This document shows positions 18,623-28,605 of a DNA stretch of 64,000 nucleotides, in pieces. The notes under the pieces were generated by a model. It saw only the letters and a program-made list of their open reading frames with translations. It was not told the DNA's origin and ran no database searches. The stretch comes from JL08 sp963765555 (lineage in GTDB: Bacteria > Pseudomonadota > Alphaproteobacteria > Rhodobacterales > Rhodobacteraceae). A program made the position numbers and the translations under genes. The stretch's first letter is position 1; each line of letters begins with the position of its first letter. The stretch lies in NCBI GenBank assembly GCA_963765555.1, contig CAVXWX010000003.1, positions 124,001 through 188,000 of the forward strand, in the 5' to 3' direction.

Positions 18623-19475
18623 TTGGACAGAATTCCGCTAATCACATCATTGCCGCCAGTCATTTCTCGGTTGGATGGTGCAGGGGTTGATGTGGGGCCG
18701 GACTGGTTGGAAACCTGTGTTCGGTCGTGGGTGAAGCAGGGGTTTCAGCCCATCACTGTGAATTCGCGCAAAGAGGTGATGCCGGATTGCGAACGTCTGT
18801 CCGAATTCACCCAAATGAAAGTCGACAAAGACGGGTTGGATGAATTCGGCAAGCGGTATGTGGCGCTCGGTGACATGATTGATTGTGTGCTGCAGCACCA
18901 TGATGGCCCGATTGCCATCACAAATTCCGATATTGCGCTTGAACTCACAGATGCTGCCCGAACGCGGATCGCCAATCTGCAGCCCGGATCGTGCTTTGTG
19001 TGCAACCGGATCGATGTAGAAAACCCCGACTTTGAAAACGGGGTTCTGTATCCGGCGGGGTTTGATTTCTTTGTGTTTCACGCGGACGACCTTAGGAAAT
19101 TATCGGCAAATAGCATGTATTTCGGTTTGCCGTGGTGGGATTATTTCCTGCCTGTCAATTTGATAAGCCAAGGCATCAGACGCCTGCCACCGGATGGCAT
19201 AAAAGCCTACCATCTGACCCACGCTGATCGCTGGAAGCGGCGGCTTTGGCGTAAACTGGGGGTTCAGTTCATCCGCGATATACAATCTTTGGGCGCGGCA
19301 GGGTGACAGCACGTTTCTGGACGATCTTGGCAAGGCGACGAAACGTAAACGGAAAAGCAAGAACAAAATCCTCGCCAAGATTGTACCAACTTATTTCAGA
19401 AGGACCGATTTCTATTCGGTCGCCGATTTGAACGTCGCCTATATTGACCGCGCTTTGGACCGCACGCGGCACTAA
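18623..19475 (+). CDS. Unknown protein, possible glycosyltransferase-like fold (one frameshift)
   Basis: I do not recognise the family with confidence. The start is TTG at 18623. The first 227 residues end in DIQSLGAAG followed by TGA. Dropping the T at about 19304 extends the frame by some 55 residues, rich in Lys/Arg and then aromatic (KRKRKSKNK, RRTDFYSVADL), to a TAA at 19473-19475. Repaired length is about 283 residues. That end overlaps the convergent MscS stop by three bases. The DGLDEF and ITNSDIAL segments and the lack of membrane helices recall small glycosyltransferase folds, but this is weak. It is a stand-alone plus-strand gene. Confidence 0.5.
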
Positions 19476-21172
19476 TCCTTGTTTGGCGGGCGGTTGGCGG
19501 TCTGATCGCGCGGGTGGGCCAGCGTTCCGTCCCAGGTTTCGGTCGCAATCTTGGCCTGCTCCGGATCGGCCATGTAAGACGGTGTCATGATCTGAACGGC
19601 ATTTTCATTGAACACGTCCACGATGTTGCGGTGCAGGTCCGACAATAATTTGGGCAGAATTGATCCGCGCGACGTGTAGGCGTTGATCTGGTAGTTGATT
19701 GCGTAATCGGCCAGGCCCGTCCACAGAACAAAGGGTTTGGGCACATTGTTCAAACCGTCAGTGCGCAGGGCCGCTTCGATCAGCATGGCTTCGATCTTGT
19801 CCTGCTGCTCTTCGTAACCGATGCCGACGGTCGTATGAACCAGCAACCCGCGCCCGTCGATCTTGCGCGAATAGTTGACCACTTCGGAATTCAGCAACTG
19901 GGCGTTCGGAATGCTGATCATCTCGTTCTTGACCGACTTGATCAGGGTTTCCATCAGTTTGATTTCGACAACGTCGCCCACCTGTTCCCCCACCTTGATC
20001 CGGTCGCCGATTGTGGTGCTGCGGCGGTAGATCACGAAAAGCCCTGCCATCATGTTGCTGACAACGGTGTTCGACCCAAGCGACAGCATAAGACCCGCCA
20101 GCAATGTCAGCCCCTGAAAGGCACGAGAATCCGAACCCGGAATGTAGGGATAGGCAAACACCAGAGCGATCGCGATCACGATGACACGCACGATGTTGAA
20201 AGTCGGTCTGACCCAGTGCGGTTCGAAGTTGCGTATCTCGAACGTGCCCGCTTCGACGTTTTCCATGAACACCTGCAAACCCTTGATGGTGTAACGTGTC
20301 ACGACCGCGATGATGATCAGCGTGATAAAGTTCGGGATGTAGGATGCAAATCCCTTGAAAATCCCGATCAGCGGATCGGTGACATAGGTTAGCAATATCT
20401 GGGCAAGGGGACGTGTTTCGGCAAAGGACAAAAGCACAAAGGACAGGTAATAATAAAAGACGAAAAAGTAGGCGACCCACAGGGCCACCTGAACGGCATA
20501 GCCCACCAGTTTCGCAACGGCCTTGCCGCGCAGCACTGTTTTTGTGGCTTCTTCAAACTGGGTAAAGCGGGCCTCGGTGAACCGTTCGAACCTGCTGACC
20601 AGTTTGCGCCATCGACGCAGGAAAACCAGTGAAAAGACCACAAAAGCAACGGTCCACCCGAATGCGACCAAAGCACTGTCGATGCGGCCCTGTCCGGAGC
20701 GGCTTTCGCGGTATTGTGCCACAGCACGCTTGATCACGTTCATTTGCAGTTCGGCAAGACCGTCAATCGGAATGCGTTCGAAATCGGCATCTGCTTGCGT
20801 GGCAACGGTGACCATCTGGCCATTGGCCATCACCGCCCGCCCGAATTCATTGACTTGCGTTGAAAACGAAATTGTTTCGTCTTCGGGCAATTCGGCAAGT
20901 GCGACAATGCGGTTCCGGATGTTAAGCGCGCGGTCACGGGCGGGCAGGGCGCTGGACCCGCGCACCAGAAACAGCGTTTCCCCGTCAATCACGACGGGGG
21001 CCGCAAAAAATCCGTCTGCTTGTTCCATCTCGTTTTGGGGAATATTTTCGGTGCCACCTTCCTGCGCGGAAACCGGCACGGCAGACCACACGAGCAAAGC
21101 GCAGACTATCGCCACCGCCAGCACGTTCCACAACATGCGTAAAACACCTGATGCACTGGTAATCTGTGACAT
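19472..21172 (-). CDS. MscS-family mechanosensitive channel
   Basis: This 566-residue membrane protein starts at 21172 (MSQITSASGVLRML) with a signal-like helix. A periplasmic domain of about 170 residues is followed by several transmembrane helices. The MscS core is clear: the pore-lining helix has repeated Gly/Ala (LTLLAGLMLSLGSNTVVSNMMAGL), followed by the beta domain IGDRIKVGEQVGDVVEIKLMETLI and IPNAQLLNSEVVNYSR. It would release solutes on hypo-osmotic shock. It follows gmaS on the same strand after a 232-base gap with no gene, so it is probably separately transcribed. Confidence 0.85.
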   Translation of the reverse strand: MSQITSASGVLRMLWNVLAVAIVCALLVWSAVPVSAQEGGTENIPQNEMEQADGFFAAPVVIDGETLFLVRGSSALPARDRALNIRNRIVALAELPEDETISFSTQVNEFGRAVMANGQMVTVATQADADFERIPIDGLAELQMNVIKRAVAQYRESRSGQGRIDSALVAFGWTVAFVVFSLVFLRRWRKLVSRFERFTEARFTQFEEATKTVLRGKAVAKLVGYAVQVALWVAYFFVFYYYLSFVLLSFAETRPLAQILLTYVTDPLIGIFKGFASYIPNFITLIIIAVVTRYTIKGLQVFMENVEAGTFEIRNFEPHWVRPTFNIVRVIVIAIALVFAYPYIPGSDSRAFQGLTLLAGLMLSLGSNTVVSNMMAGLFVIYRRSTTIGDRIKVGEQVGDVVEIKLMETLIKSVKNEMISIPNAQLLNSEVVNYSRKIDGRGLLVHTTVGIGYEEQQDKIEAMLIEAALRTDGLNNVPKPFVLWTGLADYAINYQINAYTSRGSILPKLLSDLHRNIVDVFNENAVQIMTPSYMADPEQAKIATETWDGTLAHPRDQTANRPPNKD

Positions 21173-21404
21173 TGATTTCCCCTTAAGGTCGCAATCCGGT
21201 GCGTCGGGGTCAGTTATGGCGGGCGTTACACAACCACCCGCCGATACGCCCCGCGCATTATCCGGAATAGAGCCATACCTAGACCCAGAAGGGAACAAAA
21301 ATGCGAATGGTCACGGCGATTTACCAGCCAGAACAACGGTTGACCGGTTCTTGTAGGGGGCCGGGCCAATCGCCACATAGCGGCCCGTTCAACGGGCGCG
21401 CAGA

Positions 21405-22736
21405 TCAGATATCCAGCGTGTTGCTGCGTTCCCATTCGCTGAAATGGGCGCAGAAATCGTGCCATTCCAGATGTTTCATTTTCAGATAGGCGGCCGAAAA
21501 GTCTGTGCCCATGGCCTCTTTCAATTCCGCATCGGCATCATAGGCCCGCAGCGCGTCCAGCATGTTCAGCGGCAGCTTTGGCGCGTCCTTTACGGTGTGG
21601 CCTTCGGCGTACATATCAATATCGTGCCGTTTGCCCGGATCGGCCTTGGAGGCCAGACCGCTCAGGCCGGCGGCGATGATCACGGCCTGCAACAGATAGG
21701 GGTTAACCGCGCCATCAGGCAGGCGCAGTTCAAACCGACCTGGGCCGGGAACCCGCACCATATGGGTGCGGTTGTTGCCGGTCCATGTCACGGTATTGGG
21801 CGCCCATGTGGCCCCTGATAGCGTGCGCGGCGCATTGATCCGTTTATAGCTGTTGACTGTCGGATTGGTGATCGCAGCCAAAGCGCTGGCATGTTTCATG
21901 ATGCCGCCCAGAAAATGCTTGCCACGCTCGGACAGGCCCAGTTCTCCGGTGGGGCTGTTGTCTTTTGCACCGGCAAAGACGTTGGTCTTGGCTTTCTTAC
22001 CCGGCGCATCCCAGACAGATATATGCGCGTGGCAGCCGTTTCCGGTCAAACCTTCGACCGGTTTGGGCATGAACGTTGCGCGATACCCGTGTTTTTCCGC
22101 GACCGATTTCGTCACGAACTTGAAAAACGAATGCTTGTCTGCCGTGGCCAGTGCATCGTCGAATTCCCAGTTCATTTCGAACTGGCCATTCGCATCCTCG
22201 TGATCGTTCTGGTAGGGGCCCCAGCCCAGATCCAGCATGTAATCGCAAATCTCGCGCACCACGTCATAGCGCCGCATCACGGCCTGCTGGTCATAGCAGG
22301 GTTTGGCGGCGGTATCGAAAGGATCGGACAATTCGCGCCCGTCGGGTGAAAGCAGGAAAAATTCGGCCTCGATCCCGGTCTTGACGTGCAGCCCTTCCTT
22401 GGCGGCCTGCGCAATCAGGCGGCGCAGGACGTTGCGCGGGGCTTGCGCGACATCTTCGCCTTCCATGATGCAATCGGCGGCCACCCATGCCACTTCGGGG
22501 TTCCATGGTAACTGGATCACCGATGACGGGTCCGGCACGGCCAGCATATCGGGGTGGGCAGGGGTCAGATCAAGATAGGTGGCAAATCCGGCAAATCCCG
22601 CGCCGTCCTTTTGCATGTCTTCTATCGCCTGGGTCGGGACAAGCTTGGCCCGCTGGCCGCCAAACAGGTCGGTAAAGGAAATCATGAAATACTTGATGTC
22701 GTGTTCCTCGGCATACGCCGCGAGATCCTTGGTCAT
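21405..22736 (-). CDS. gmaS: Glutamine-synthetase-like gamma-glutamylmethylamide synthetase (or GlnT)
   Basis: The protein has 443 residues and a glutamine-synthetase fold: GIEAEFFLL and GQFEMNW metal ligands, NGCHAHISVWD, and the ATP/glutamate segment NSYKRINAP with RFELRLPDGAVNPYL. The family called type III GS or GlnT includes GmaS, which joins methylamine to glutamate. Placement behind three genes encoding split glutamate-synthase domains matches the mgsABC-gmaS order of methylamine-using Rhodobacterales and the rhizobial glxBCD-glnT order. GmaS is preferred because other methylated-amine enzymes surround it. No N-methylglutamate dehydrogenase genes (mgdABCD) are in the window. RBS AAGGAAAA lies before the ATG. 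Confidence 0.75.
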   Translation of the reverse strand: MTKDLAAYAEEHDIKYFMISFTDLFGGQRAKLVPTQAIEDMQKDGAGFAGFATYLDLTPAHPDMLAVPDPSSVIQLPWNPEVAWVAADCIMEGEDVAQAPRNVLRRLIAQAAKEGLHVKTGIEAEFFLLSPDGRELSDPFDTAAKPCYDQQAVMRRYDVVREICDYMLDLGWGPYQNDHEDANGQFEMNWEFDDALATADKHSFFKFVTKSVAEKHGYRATFMPKPVEGLTGNGCHAHISVWDAPGKKAKTNVFAGAKDNSPTGELGLSERGKHFLGGIMKHASALAAITNPTVNSYKRINAPRTLSGATWAPNTVTWTGNNRTHMVRVPGPGRFELRLPDGAVNPYLLQAVIIAAGLSGLASKADPGKRHDIDMYAEGHTVKDAPKLPLNMLDALRAYDADAELKEAMGTDFSAAYLKMKHLEWHDFCAHFSEWERSNTLDI

Positions 22737-22802
22737 GTCCGTATTTTCCTTTTCCCTGTTGTTGCTTTTTATCCGCCTTTTGCCGTGGCGACCTTGATCT
22801 TT

Positions 22803-24143
22803 CTAAAACCCCGCCTTGCCCGGATACCAGTTTGTCCCCGCCAGCGGAACCTGCGCCATCGCGGCGGCCTCCATCGTCAGGGCAACCAGATCTTCGGGTT
22901 CAAGATTGTGCAGGTGGTTCTTGCCGCAGGCGCGCGCGATGGTCTGTGCCTCAAGCGTCATGACCTTCAGATAGTTTTTCAACCGCCGCCCGCCTTCGAT
23001 CGGATCAAACCGCGCCATCAGGTCGGGGTCTTGCGTGGTGATGCCGGCCGGGTCGCGCCCTTCGTGCCAATCGTCATAGGCCCCTGCGGTGGTGCCCAGT
23101 TTGTTATATTCGCTTTCCCATTTCGGGTCATTGTCGCCCAAAGCGATCAGGGCGGCGGTGCCGATGGCCACCGCATCCGCCCCCAGCGCCAGCGCTTTGG
23201 CCACATCCGCACCCGACCGGATGCCGCCGGAAATGATCAACTGTACCTCGCGGTGCATGCCCATATCCTGAAGCGCCTGAACCGCAGGGCGGATACAGGC
23301 CAGCGTGGGTTGGCCCACGTGTTCGATAAACACATCCTGCGTGGCCGCCGTGCCGCCCTGCATCCCGTCCAGCACGACAACATCGGCCCCGGCCTTGACG
23401 GCCAGAGTGGTATCGAAATAGGGCCGCGCGCCAGCGATCTTCACATAGATCGGCACCTGCCAACCGGTGATTTCACGCAGTTCCAGTATCTTGATTTCCA
23501 GATCGTCCGGCCCCGTCCAGTCTGGATGGCGGCAGGCCGAGCGCTGATCGATGCCTTTGGGCAGATTGCGCATCTCGGCCACGCGATCACTGATCTTCTG
23601 GCCCAGCAACATGCCCCCGCCACCGGGTTTTGCGCCCTGGCCCACGACAATCTCGATCGCGTCGGCCTTGCGCAGGTCGTCGGGGTTCATGCCATAGCGG
23701 GACGGCAGGTATTGATAGACCAGCTTTGACGAATGGCCGCGTTCTTCCGGTGTCATGCCGCCGTCACCTGTTGTCGTCGATGTGCCGGCCGCATTGGCCC
23801 CGCGCCCCAACGCCTCTTTTGCAGGGCCGGACAGGGCGCCGAAACTCATCCCCGCGATGGTGATCGGGATATCCAGTTCAATGGGTTTCTTGGCAAACCG
23901 CGTGCCCAGCGTGACCCGTGTGTCGCATTTTTCGCGATACCCTTCCAACGGATAACGCGAGATGGACGCCCCCAGAAACAGCAGATCATCGAAATGGGGC
24001 ACCTTGCGCTTGGCCCCGCCGCCGCGAATGTCATAGATGCCTGTGGCCGCGGCGCGCCGGATATCGCTGTTGATGTCCTGTGAAAATGTTGCCGACTGGC
24101 GCGGCGTGGTTTGCGGAATGCGGTTGCGCGTGTCGTCGCTCAT
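22803..24143 (-). CDS. mgsC: Glutamate-synthase FMN-domain protein, N-methylglutamate synthase subunit C-like
   Basis: This 446-residue protein corresponds to the FMN-binding central domain of glutamate synthase. Typical blocks are PITIAGMSFGALSGPAKEAL, VEIVVGQGAKPGGGG-like IEIVVGQGAKPGGGGML, ADVVVLDGMQGGTAATQ and the phosphate-binding GGIRSGADVAKALALGADAVAIGTA. Its start is set at 24143 by AAGGAC seven bases upstream; 24149 is also possible. In the MgsABC complex it would carry the synthase chemistry that makes N-methylglutamate from methylamine-derived nitrogen. In rhizobia the equivalent is GlxD. Confidence 0.78.
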   Translation of the reverse strand: MSDDTRNRIPQTTPRQSATFSQDINSDIRRAAATGIYDIRGGGAKRKVPHFDDLLFLGASISRYPLEGYREKCDTRVTLGTRFAKKPIELDIPITIAGMSFGALSGPAKEALGRGANAAGTSTTTGDGGMTPEERGHSSKLVYQYLPSRYGMNPDDLRKADAIEIVVGQGAKPGGGGMLLGQKISDRVAEMRNLPKGIDQRSACRHPDWTGPDDLEIKILELREITGWQVPIYVKIAGARPYFDTTLAVKAGADVVVLDGMQGGTAATQDVFIEHVGQPTLACIRPAVQALQDMGMHREVQLIISGGIRSGADVAKALALGADAVAIGTAALIALGDNDPKWESEYNKLGTTAGAYDDWHEGRDPAGITTQDPDLMARFDPIEGGRRLKNYLKVMTLEAQTIARACGKNHLHNLEPEDLVALTMEAAAMAQVPLAGTNWYPGKAGF

Positions 24144-24153
24144 GGACATGTCC

Positions 24154-24837
24154 TTAATAGGCCGACGCGTTATCAACGTCGAAATTGTAAAGTTTGCGGG
24201 CCGATCCGTAGCGCGTGAACTCTTCGGGTTTTGCATCCGCGCCAGCGCGCGCCAGCAAATCGGTCAGGATCGCGATATGTTCGGGGCGCATTTCCTTTTT
24301 CTCGCAATCCGCGCCAAGGCTTTTGACGCTGCCGCGCACGAACAACCGCGCCTCGTAAATGCTGTCGCCCAGTGCGTCGCCCGCATCGCCCAGCACAACC
24401 AGATTGCCCGATTGCGCCATGAACGCCGACATATGGCCGATATTGCCATGCACGACGATATCAATGCCTTTCATCGAAATGCCGCACCGCGAACTGGCAT
24501 TGCCCTTGATCACCAGCAATCCGCCATGGCCGGTCGCACCGGCATACTGGCTGGCATCGCCTTCGATCACAATGGTGCCCGACATCATGTTTTCGCCCAC
24601 GCCGGGGCCGGCCGATCCGTGAATATTGATCGTCGCCTGCTTGTTCATGCCGCCGCAGTAATAGCCGGTTGATCCCTTCACCGTCACTTCGATGGGGGCA
24701 TCCAGCCCGACGGCAATTGCATGGCTGCCTTTGGCATTCACGATTTCCCATGCCGTCTGATTTGTATCGCCCGCCTGCGCGTGCAGCGTTTCATTCAGCG
24801 CGCGCAAGCCCTGCGCTTCAAGATCAAAGACCTGCAT
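24154..24837 (-). CDS. mgsB: GXGXG-domain protein, N-methylglutamate synthase subunit B-like
   Basis: The 227 residues form a right-handed beta-helix like the C-terminal GXGXG domain of glutamate synthase. Repeats such as YYCGGMNKQATINIHGSAGPGVGENM, GDASQYAGATGHGGLLVIKGNASSRCG and GNIGHMSAFMAQSGNLVVLGDAGDALGD show the spaced glycines. It is the middle gene of the three-gene set: its start is one base after the mgsA stop and its stop is ten bases before the mgsC start. It has a structural role in the complex and no catalytic motif of its own. Confidence 0.78.
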   Translation of the reverse strand: MQVFDLEAQGLRALNETLHAQAGDTNQTAWEIVNAKGSHAIAVGLDAPIEVTVKGSTGYYCGGMNKQATINIHGSAGPGVGENMMSGTIVIEGDASQYAGATGHGGLLVIKGNASSRCGISMKGIDIVVHGNIGHMSAFMAQSGNLVVLGDAGDALGDSIYEARLFVRGSVKSLGADCEKKEMRPEHIAILTDLLARAGADAKPEEFTRYGSARKLYNFDVDNASAY

Positions 24838-24838
24838 C

Positions 24839-25735
24839 CTAGTGGCTCCAGAAATAGACGGTTGCGGGTTCGGGTTCCCAGACGCGGGCCGCCTCGATAC
24901 CGGGCAGGCTGACAAGGGCACGGTATTCGCTGCCGAACGCCACATATTGATCGGTTTCTGCCATCACCGCAGGTTTGCAGGCAATCGGATCACGCACCAC
25001 ACCGAACCCGTCCTTGGTGCCGACGACAAAGGTGAAAAACCCGTCCAGATCATCCAGTGAGCTTTCCAGCGCCTCGCCCAAGGTGCTGCCGGTCTGCATT
25101 TTCCAACTCAGATAGGCGGCGCCGACTTCGGTATCGTTTTCGGTGTCGATCTCCATCCCTTGATGGCGCAGTTTGCGGCGCAGGCTGTTGTGGTTGGACA
25201 GCGATCCGTTGTGCACAAGACATTGATCCGCGCCGGTGGAAAACGGGTGCGCCCCCATTGTGGTGACAGCCGATTCCGTGGCCATGCGCGTGTGTCCGAT
25301 GCCGTGGGTGCCCTGCATGGCGTCAATGCCAAACCGGCGTGCCACATCCTTGGGCAGTCCGACTTCCTTATAAATCTCAATCGCATCACCCGCGCTCATG
25401 ATGCGCAATTCGGGGCGCAGCGTGCGCACGGCATGGCGCGCATCTTTCATTTTGTCAGCCGGGACATCCAGAACGGCGTGGGTGTCCATCTTGCGGATCG
25501 ATACGGGCGCGCCGATCGCGTCGCTCAAATCCTGATCCAGCGTTGCAAAATCCGCGTCCGGTGCGGGCGACTGCACTGTCAGTTTGGCGGTTTTGGGTGT
25601 GCTGCCCCCATAGATGGCAATACCGGCACTGTCAGGGCCACGGTCGGTCATCGTGATCAGCATATCGGTTAACATGCTGCCCAGTTTGGGCTCCAGTGAT
25701 TTGTCTTTCAGGAATAGGCCGACAATCCCGCACAT
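24839..25735 (-). CDS. mgsA: Class II glutamine amidotransferase, N-methylglutamate synthase subunit A-like
   Basis: The protein has 298 residues and begins MCGIVGLFL, so the N-terminal nucleophile Cys is exposed after removal of Met; this fixes the start at 25735. RGPDSAG, TRMATES and VHNGSLSNH are further Ntn-amidotransferase motifs. It resembles the glutaminase domain of glutamate synthase as a separate subunit. It would release ammonia or methylamine from the amide made by GmaS and pass it to MgsC. It is the first gene of the mgsABC-gmaS operon, about 100 bases after the regulator gene on the same strand. Confidence 0.78.
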   Translation of the reverse strand: MCGIVGLFLKDKSLEPKLGSMLTDMLITMTDRGPDSAGIAIYGGSTPKTAKLTVQSPAPDADFATLDQDLSDAIGAPVSIRKMDTHAVLDVPADKMKDARHAVRTLRPELRIMSAGDAIEIYKEVGLPKDVARRFGIDAMQGTHGIGHTRMATESAVTTMGAHPFSTGADQCLVHNGSLSNHNSLRRKLRHQGMEIDTENDTEVGAAYLSWKMQTGSTLGEALESSLDDLDGFFTFVVGTKDGFGVVRDPIACKPAVMAETDQYVAFGSEYRALVSLPGIEAARVWEPEPATVYFWSH

Positions 25736-25833
25736 TGCATTGATCCTTTTCACCACGCGATGAATCGGACGCTAGCATTGTTCAAGATCGCCTTCAACTG
25801 ACAAGAATAATACTTTCCTGTCAGGGGCGTTGA

Positions 25834-26490
25834 TTAGCCCCCTTGCGGGTACGAGATGATGGACAGATAGCGGGCGGGCAGTTTGACCAGTATTTCAGGG
25901 CCATGCGGCGCGTCCGCATCGAAAAACAACGTGTCGCCGGGTTTCAGCGGATAGACCGTGTTGCCATGCCGGTAATCCACTTCGCCCTCCAGCATGTAGA
26001 TCGTTTCGATCCCGTCATGCTGGAAGGTGGGAAACACATCGGATTCTTCAGTCAGCGTGATCAGATACGGCTCTACGATCACACCACTGGCGTTTGATCC
26101 GATGTGGCCCAGCAGGTTGTACTGGTGGCCCGCGCGCGTTCCCATGCGCTGGGTTTCCGCACCTTCACCGGCTTTGGTCAGAACCGCAAATCTGTTTTCC
26201 TCGAACCCGCGAAAGAACGATGTCAGCGGCACGCTTAACGCGTTTGCCAGCGCCTGTAGCGTGGTCAGCGAGGGCGAGGTATTGCCGTTTTCGATTTTTG
26301 ACATCATGCCGACAGACAGTCCCGTTGCTTCGGCCAGTTCATTTACGGTCATGTTCTGTTGCTTGCGAAAGGCGCGCACTTCCTTGCCAATCGCCACCTC
26401 AAGCACCTTTTCGCGGGTGTCGCGGACGCGATGGGGGTCTTGGCCCAGTGCGTTTCTATCCGTGGTACGTTTTGCCGGTTCAGATGCCAT
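25834..26490 (-). CDS. XRE-family regulator with C-terminal cupin domain
   Basis: This 218-residue protein begins at 26490 (MASEPAKRT). An HTH_3 domain spans about residues 35-95 (IGKEVRAFRKQQNMTVNELA, GLSVGMMSKIENG). A cupin ligand domain follows (FPTFQHDGIETIYMLEGEVDYRHG, LKPGDTLFFDADAPHGPE). It is just upstream of mgsABC-gmaS in the same direction and is its likely regulator, sensing an amine, amide or glutamate-type ligand in the cupin pocket. It is also divergent from the multicopper oxidase gene across a 268-base gap in which I found no clear operator. Confidence 0.8.
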   Translation of the reverse strand: MASEPAKRTTDRNALGQDPHRVRDTREKVLEVAIGKEVRAFRKQQNMTVNELAEATGLSVGMMSKIENGNTSPSLTTLQALANALSVPLTSFFRGFEENRFAVLTKAGEGAETQRMGTRAGHQYNLLGHIGSNASGVIVEPYLITLTEESDVFPTFQHDGIETIYMLEGEVDYRHGNTVYPLKPGDTLFFDADAPHGPEILVKLPARYLSIISYPQGG

Positions 26491-26758
26491 GGCTGTCTTT
26501 CGTGTCTTGCCTTTCGGCAGGGGTGCAAGCTGTACGTCCTGCCAACGGGGAAAGATAAACATGACTTTGAACAAAAGAACACCATGTTCCCAAATGCGCC
26601 CTGCATCCTGAAGTGAAGGCGCTGGCCGTTGCGATTTTCAGGACCTGTTCGGCACGGAAATGTGAAGGTAAAAATGTTTGACCCTCCAGCAGGGGGAAGG
26701 ATTAGATAAGCATATAGCGGGGCATCTGCGCCCACTATTTCGATAGAGAAGGCCCCCG

Positions 26759-28067
26759 ATGAACAGACGACATTTCCTGATGACCGGCAGCGCGCTGGCG
26801 GTTCTACCCAGAACCGGTTTTGCCGCTCCCCCGTTTCTTTTGCGGGCCGAACCTGTGACCGCCCAGATTTTGCCCGAGGGCGATGGCGTGACAGACATGC
26901 TGGGGTTCAACGGGTCTACCCCCGGCCCAGAACTGCGTGCGCGGCAGGGGGATACCCTGCGCGTGACATTTGAAAACGGAATTGATCAGGACTCGGCTGT
27001 GCATTGGCACGGGATACGGTTGAACAACGCGATGGACGGTGTGCCGGGCATGACCCAGCCACCGGTTCAGCCCGACACCCGTTTCGACTATGCGTTCGAG
27101 GTGCCGGATGCGGGCACCTATTGGTACCATTCCCATAACAGATCGTGGGAACAGGTGGCCCGCGGTCTGTACGGCCCGCTGATCATCGAGGAAGAAACCC
27201 CGCCCGACGTCGACCACGATATAACCGTGATGATCGACGATTGGCGCCTGACAGAAACGGGCGAACAAATGGGCGGTTATGAAAACCTGCACGATTGGTC
27301 CCATGCGGGGCGCTATGGGCAATTTCGCGCGCGCCGTGTTTGACGAAGCCGTCTCCCTGCGCACCGGTGACCGTGTGCGCCTGCGCCTGATCAATGTCGC
27401 AACCGCGCGGGTGTTTCCGATTGAAGTAACCGGCGTTGAGGGCAAGATCGTTGCGCTGGATGGCATGCCGCTGACCGAACCCGAAGACTTTGGCCAGATC
27501 ACGTTGGCCCCCGCGCAGCGCATGGATATCATCGCGGATGTCACCGCGCAGGACGGTGTCGGGTTCAACTTTATGACCCGTCAGGGCCCTTATGATCTTG
27601 GCATCATCGCCGTGGCCGAAAATAACCCCGCACCGAGAACAGCCGCAATTGCCGCGCTGTCTCCGAACCGCATCGCACCACCCGATATCGAAAACGCCGT
27701 TGCGCTTGATCTGCGGATGGAAGGCGGCGCGATGAGCAGTGTCGCCACGCGCGAGGCGATCTGGCTGTTCAATGGCCAGTCGGGCATGTCGGATGATCCG
27801 TATTACACCTTTGAACGGGGGCAAACGGCGCGGATCACATTGCACAATGACACACGGTTCGCGCACGGTATCCACCTGCATGGCCACCACTTTCACGAGG
27901 TTCAAACAGACGGATCACTGGGGCATTACCGCGATACAACGCTGATCGCACCGGATGAAACCCGCGATATTCTGTGTGTGTTTGACAACCCCGGAAAGTG
28001 GCTGATGCATTGCCACATGCTGGGCCATCAGGCGGCGGGTATGAAAACATGGGTCAAGGTGCTGTGA
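26759..28067 (+). CDS. Multicopper oxidase (one frameshift)
   Basis: The repaired product has about 435 residues. An N-terminal NRRHFLMTG twin-arginine signal is followed by three cupredoxin domains. All four copper motifs are present: HWHGIRL, WYHSHN, GIHLHGHHFHEV and MHCHMLGHQAAGM, the last with a Met axial ligand. It probably oxidises Cu(I) or small reductants in the periplasm, reducing oxygen to water. The frame breaks at about 27314: removing the T in GGGCGCTATGGGC gives HAGRMGNFARAVF, matching the family block GRxGN. A c-type cytochrome gene overlaps its 3' end. Confidence 0.8.
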
Positions 28068-28492
28068 GGTTCGGGGTTGTTCTTGTGCTGGTGTCGGTCA
28101 GCCCTGCGGCTGCGGGGCACGAACTGGACAATCGCGATCTGACAAACGGTGCCGCACTTTACGCTCAACACTGTGCCGCGTGCCACGGGGCCGATCTGGA
28201 AGGGCAACCCGACTGGCGATCCCCCGGCGCTGATGGCATTTTACCCGCCCCGCCACATGACCGCACCGGCCACACATGGCATCACAGCAATGCGATGCTG
28301 TTCGATTACACAAAACGGGGCGGCCAACGCGCATTGGCCGACCTTGGCGTGACAGATTTTACCAGCGGGATGCCCGCGTTTCAGGACCAGATGTCGGATC
28401 AGGATATCTGGGATGTTCTGGGTTACATCCGATCAACTTGGCCCGCGCGCGAACAGGCGGTTCAATCCGGCCAGAACCCGCCGCACGACTGA
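28049..28492 (+). CDS. Small periplasmic c-type cytochrome
   Basis: The product is about 142-147 residues with a signal peptide (hydrophobic FGVVLVLVSVSPAAAG) and one haem site, CAACHG, near residue 47. GGMPAF-like SGMPAFQDQMSDQDIWDVLGYIRS is the usual C-terminal cytochrome c block containing the axial Met. The start is either ATG 28049 inside the oxidase gene or GTG 28064, whose GTGA overlaps the oxidase stop. Tight coupling suggests it passes electrons to or from the multicopper oxidase. Confidence 0.78.
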   Translation: MGQGAVRFGVVLVLVSVSPAAAGHELDNRDLTNGAALYAQHCAACHGADLEGQPDWRSPGADGILPAPPHDRTGHTWHHSNAMLFDYTKRGGQRALADLGVTDFTSGMPAFQDQMSDQDIWDVLGYIRSTWPAREQAVQSGQNPPHD

Positions 28493-28605
28493 TCCATCAA
28501 AGACAGCGCTGCCGGACAGCGCGCCATTTGACTTTGATCCCAAATCGCTGTTGGTTCGGATTTTGCAACGCGGGCGATCAGCGGCCTTGAATTGGAGTTT
28601 TGCGC

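Noticed and set aside
26491..26758. Operator in the gap between the cupin regulator and the multicopper oxidase
   Set aside because: I saw no convincing inverted repeat or copper-regulator-type box in these 268 bases.
28506..28522. Small hairpin GCGCTG/CAGCGC after the cytochrome c gene
   Set aside because: The stem is only six base pairs and no T-run follows; it is too weak to call a terminator.
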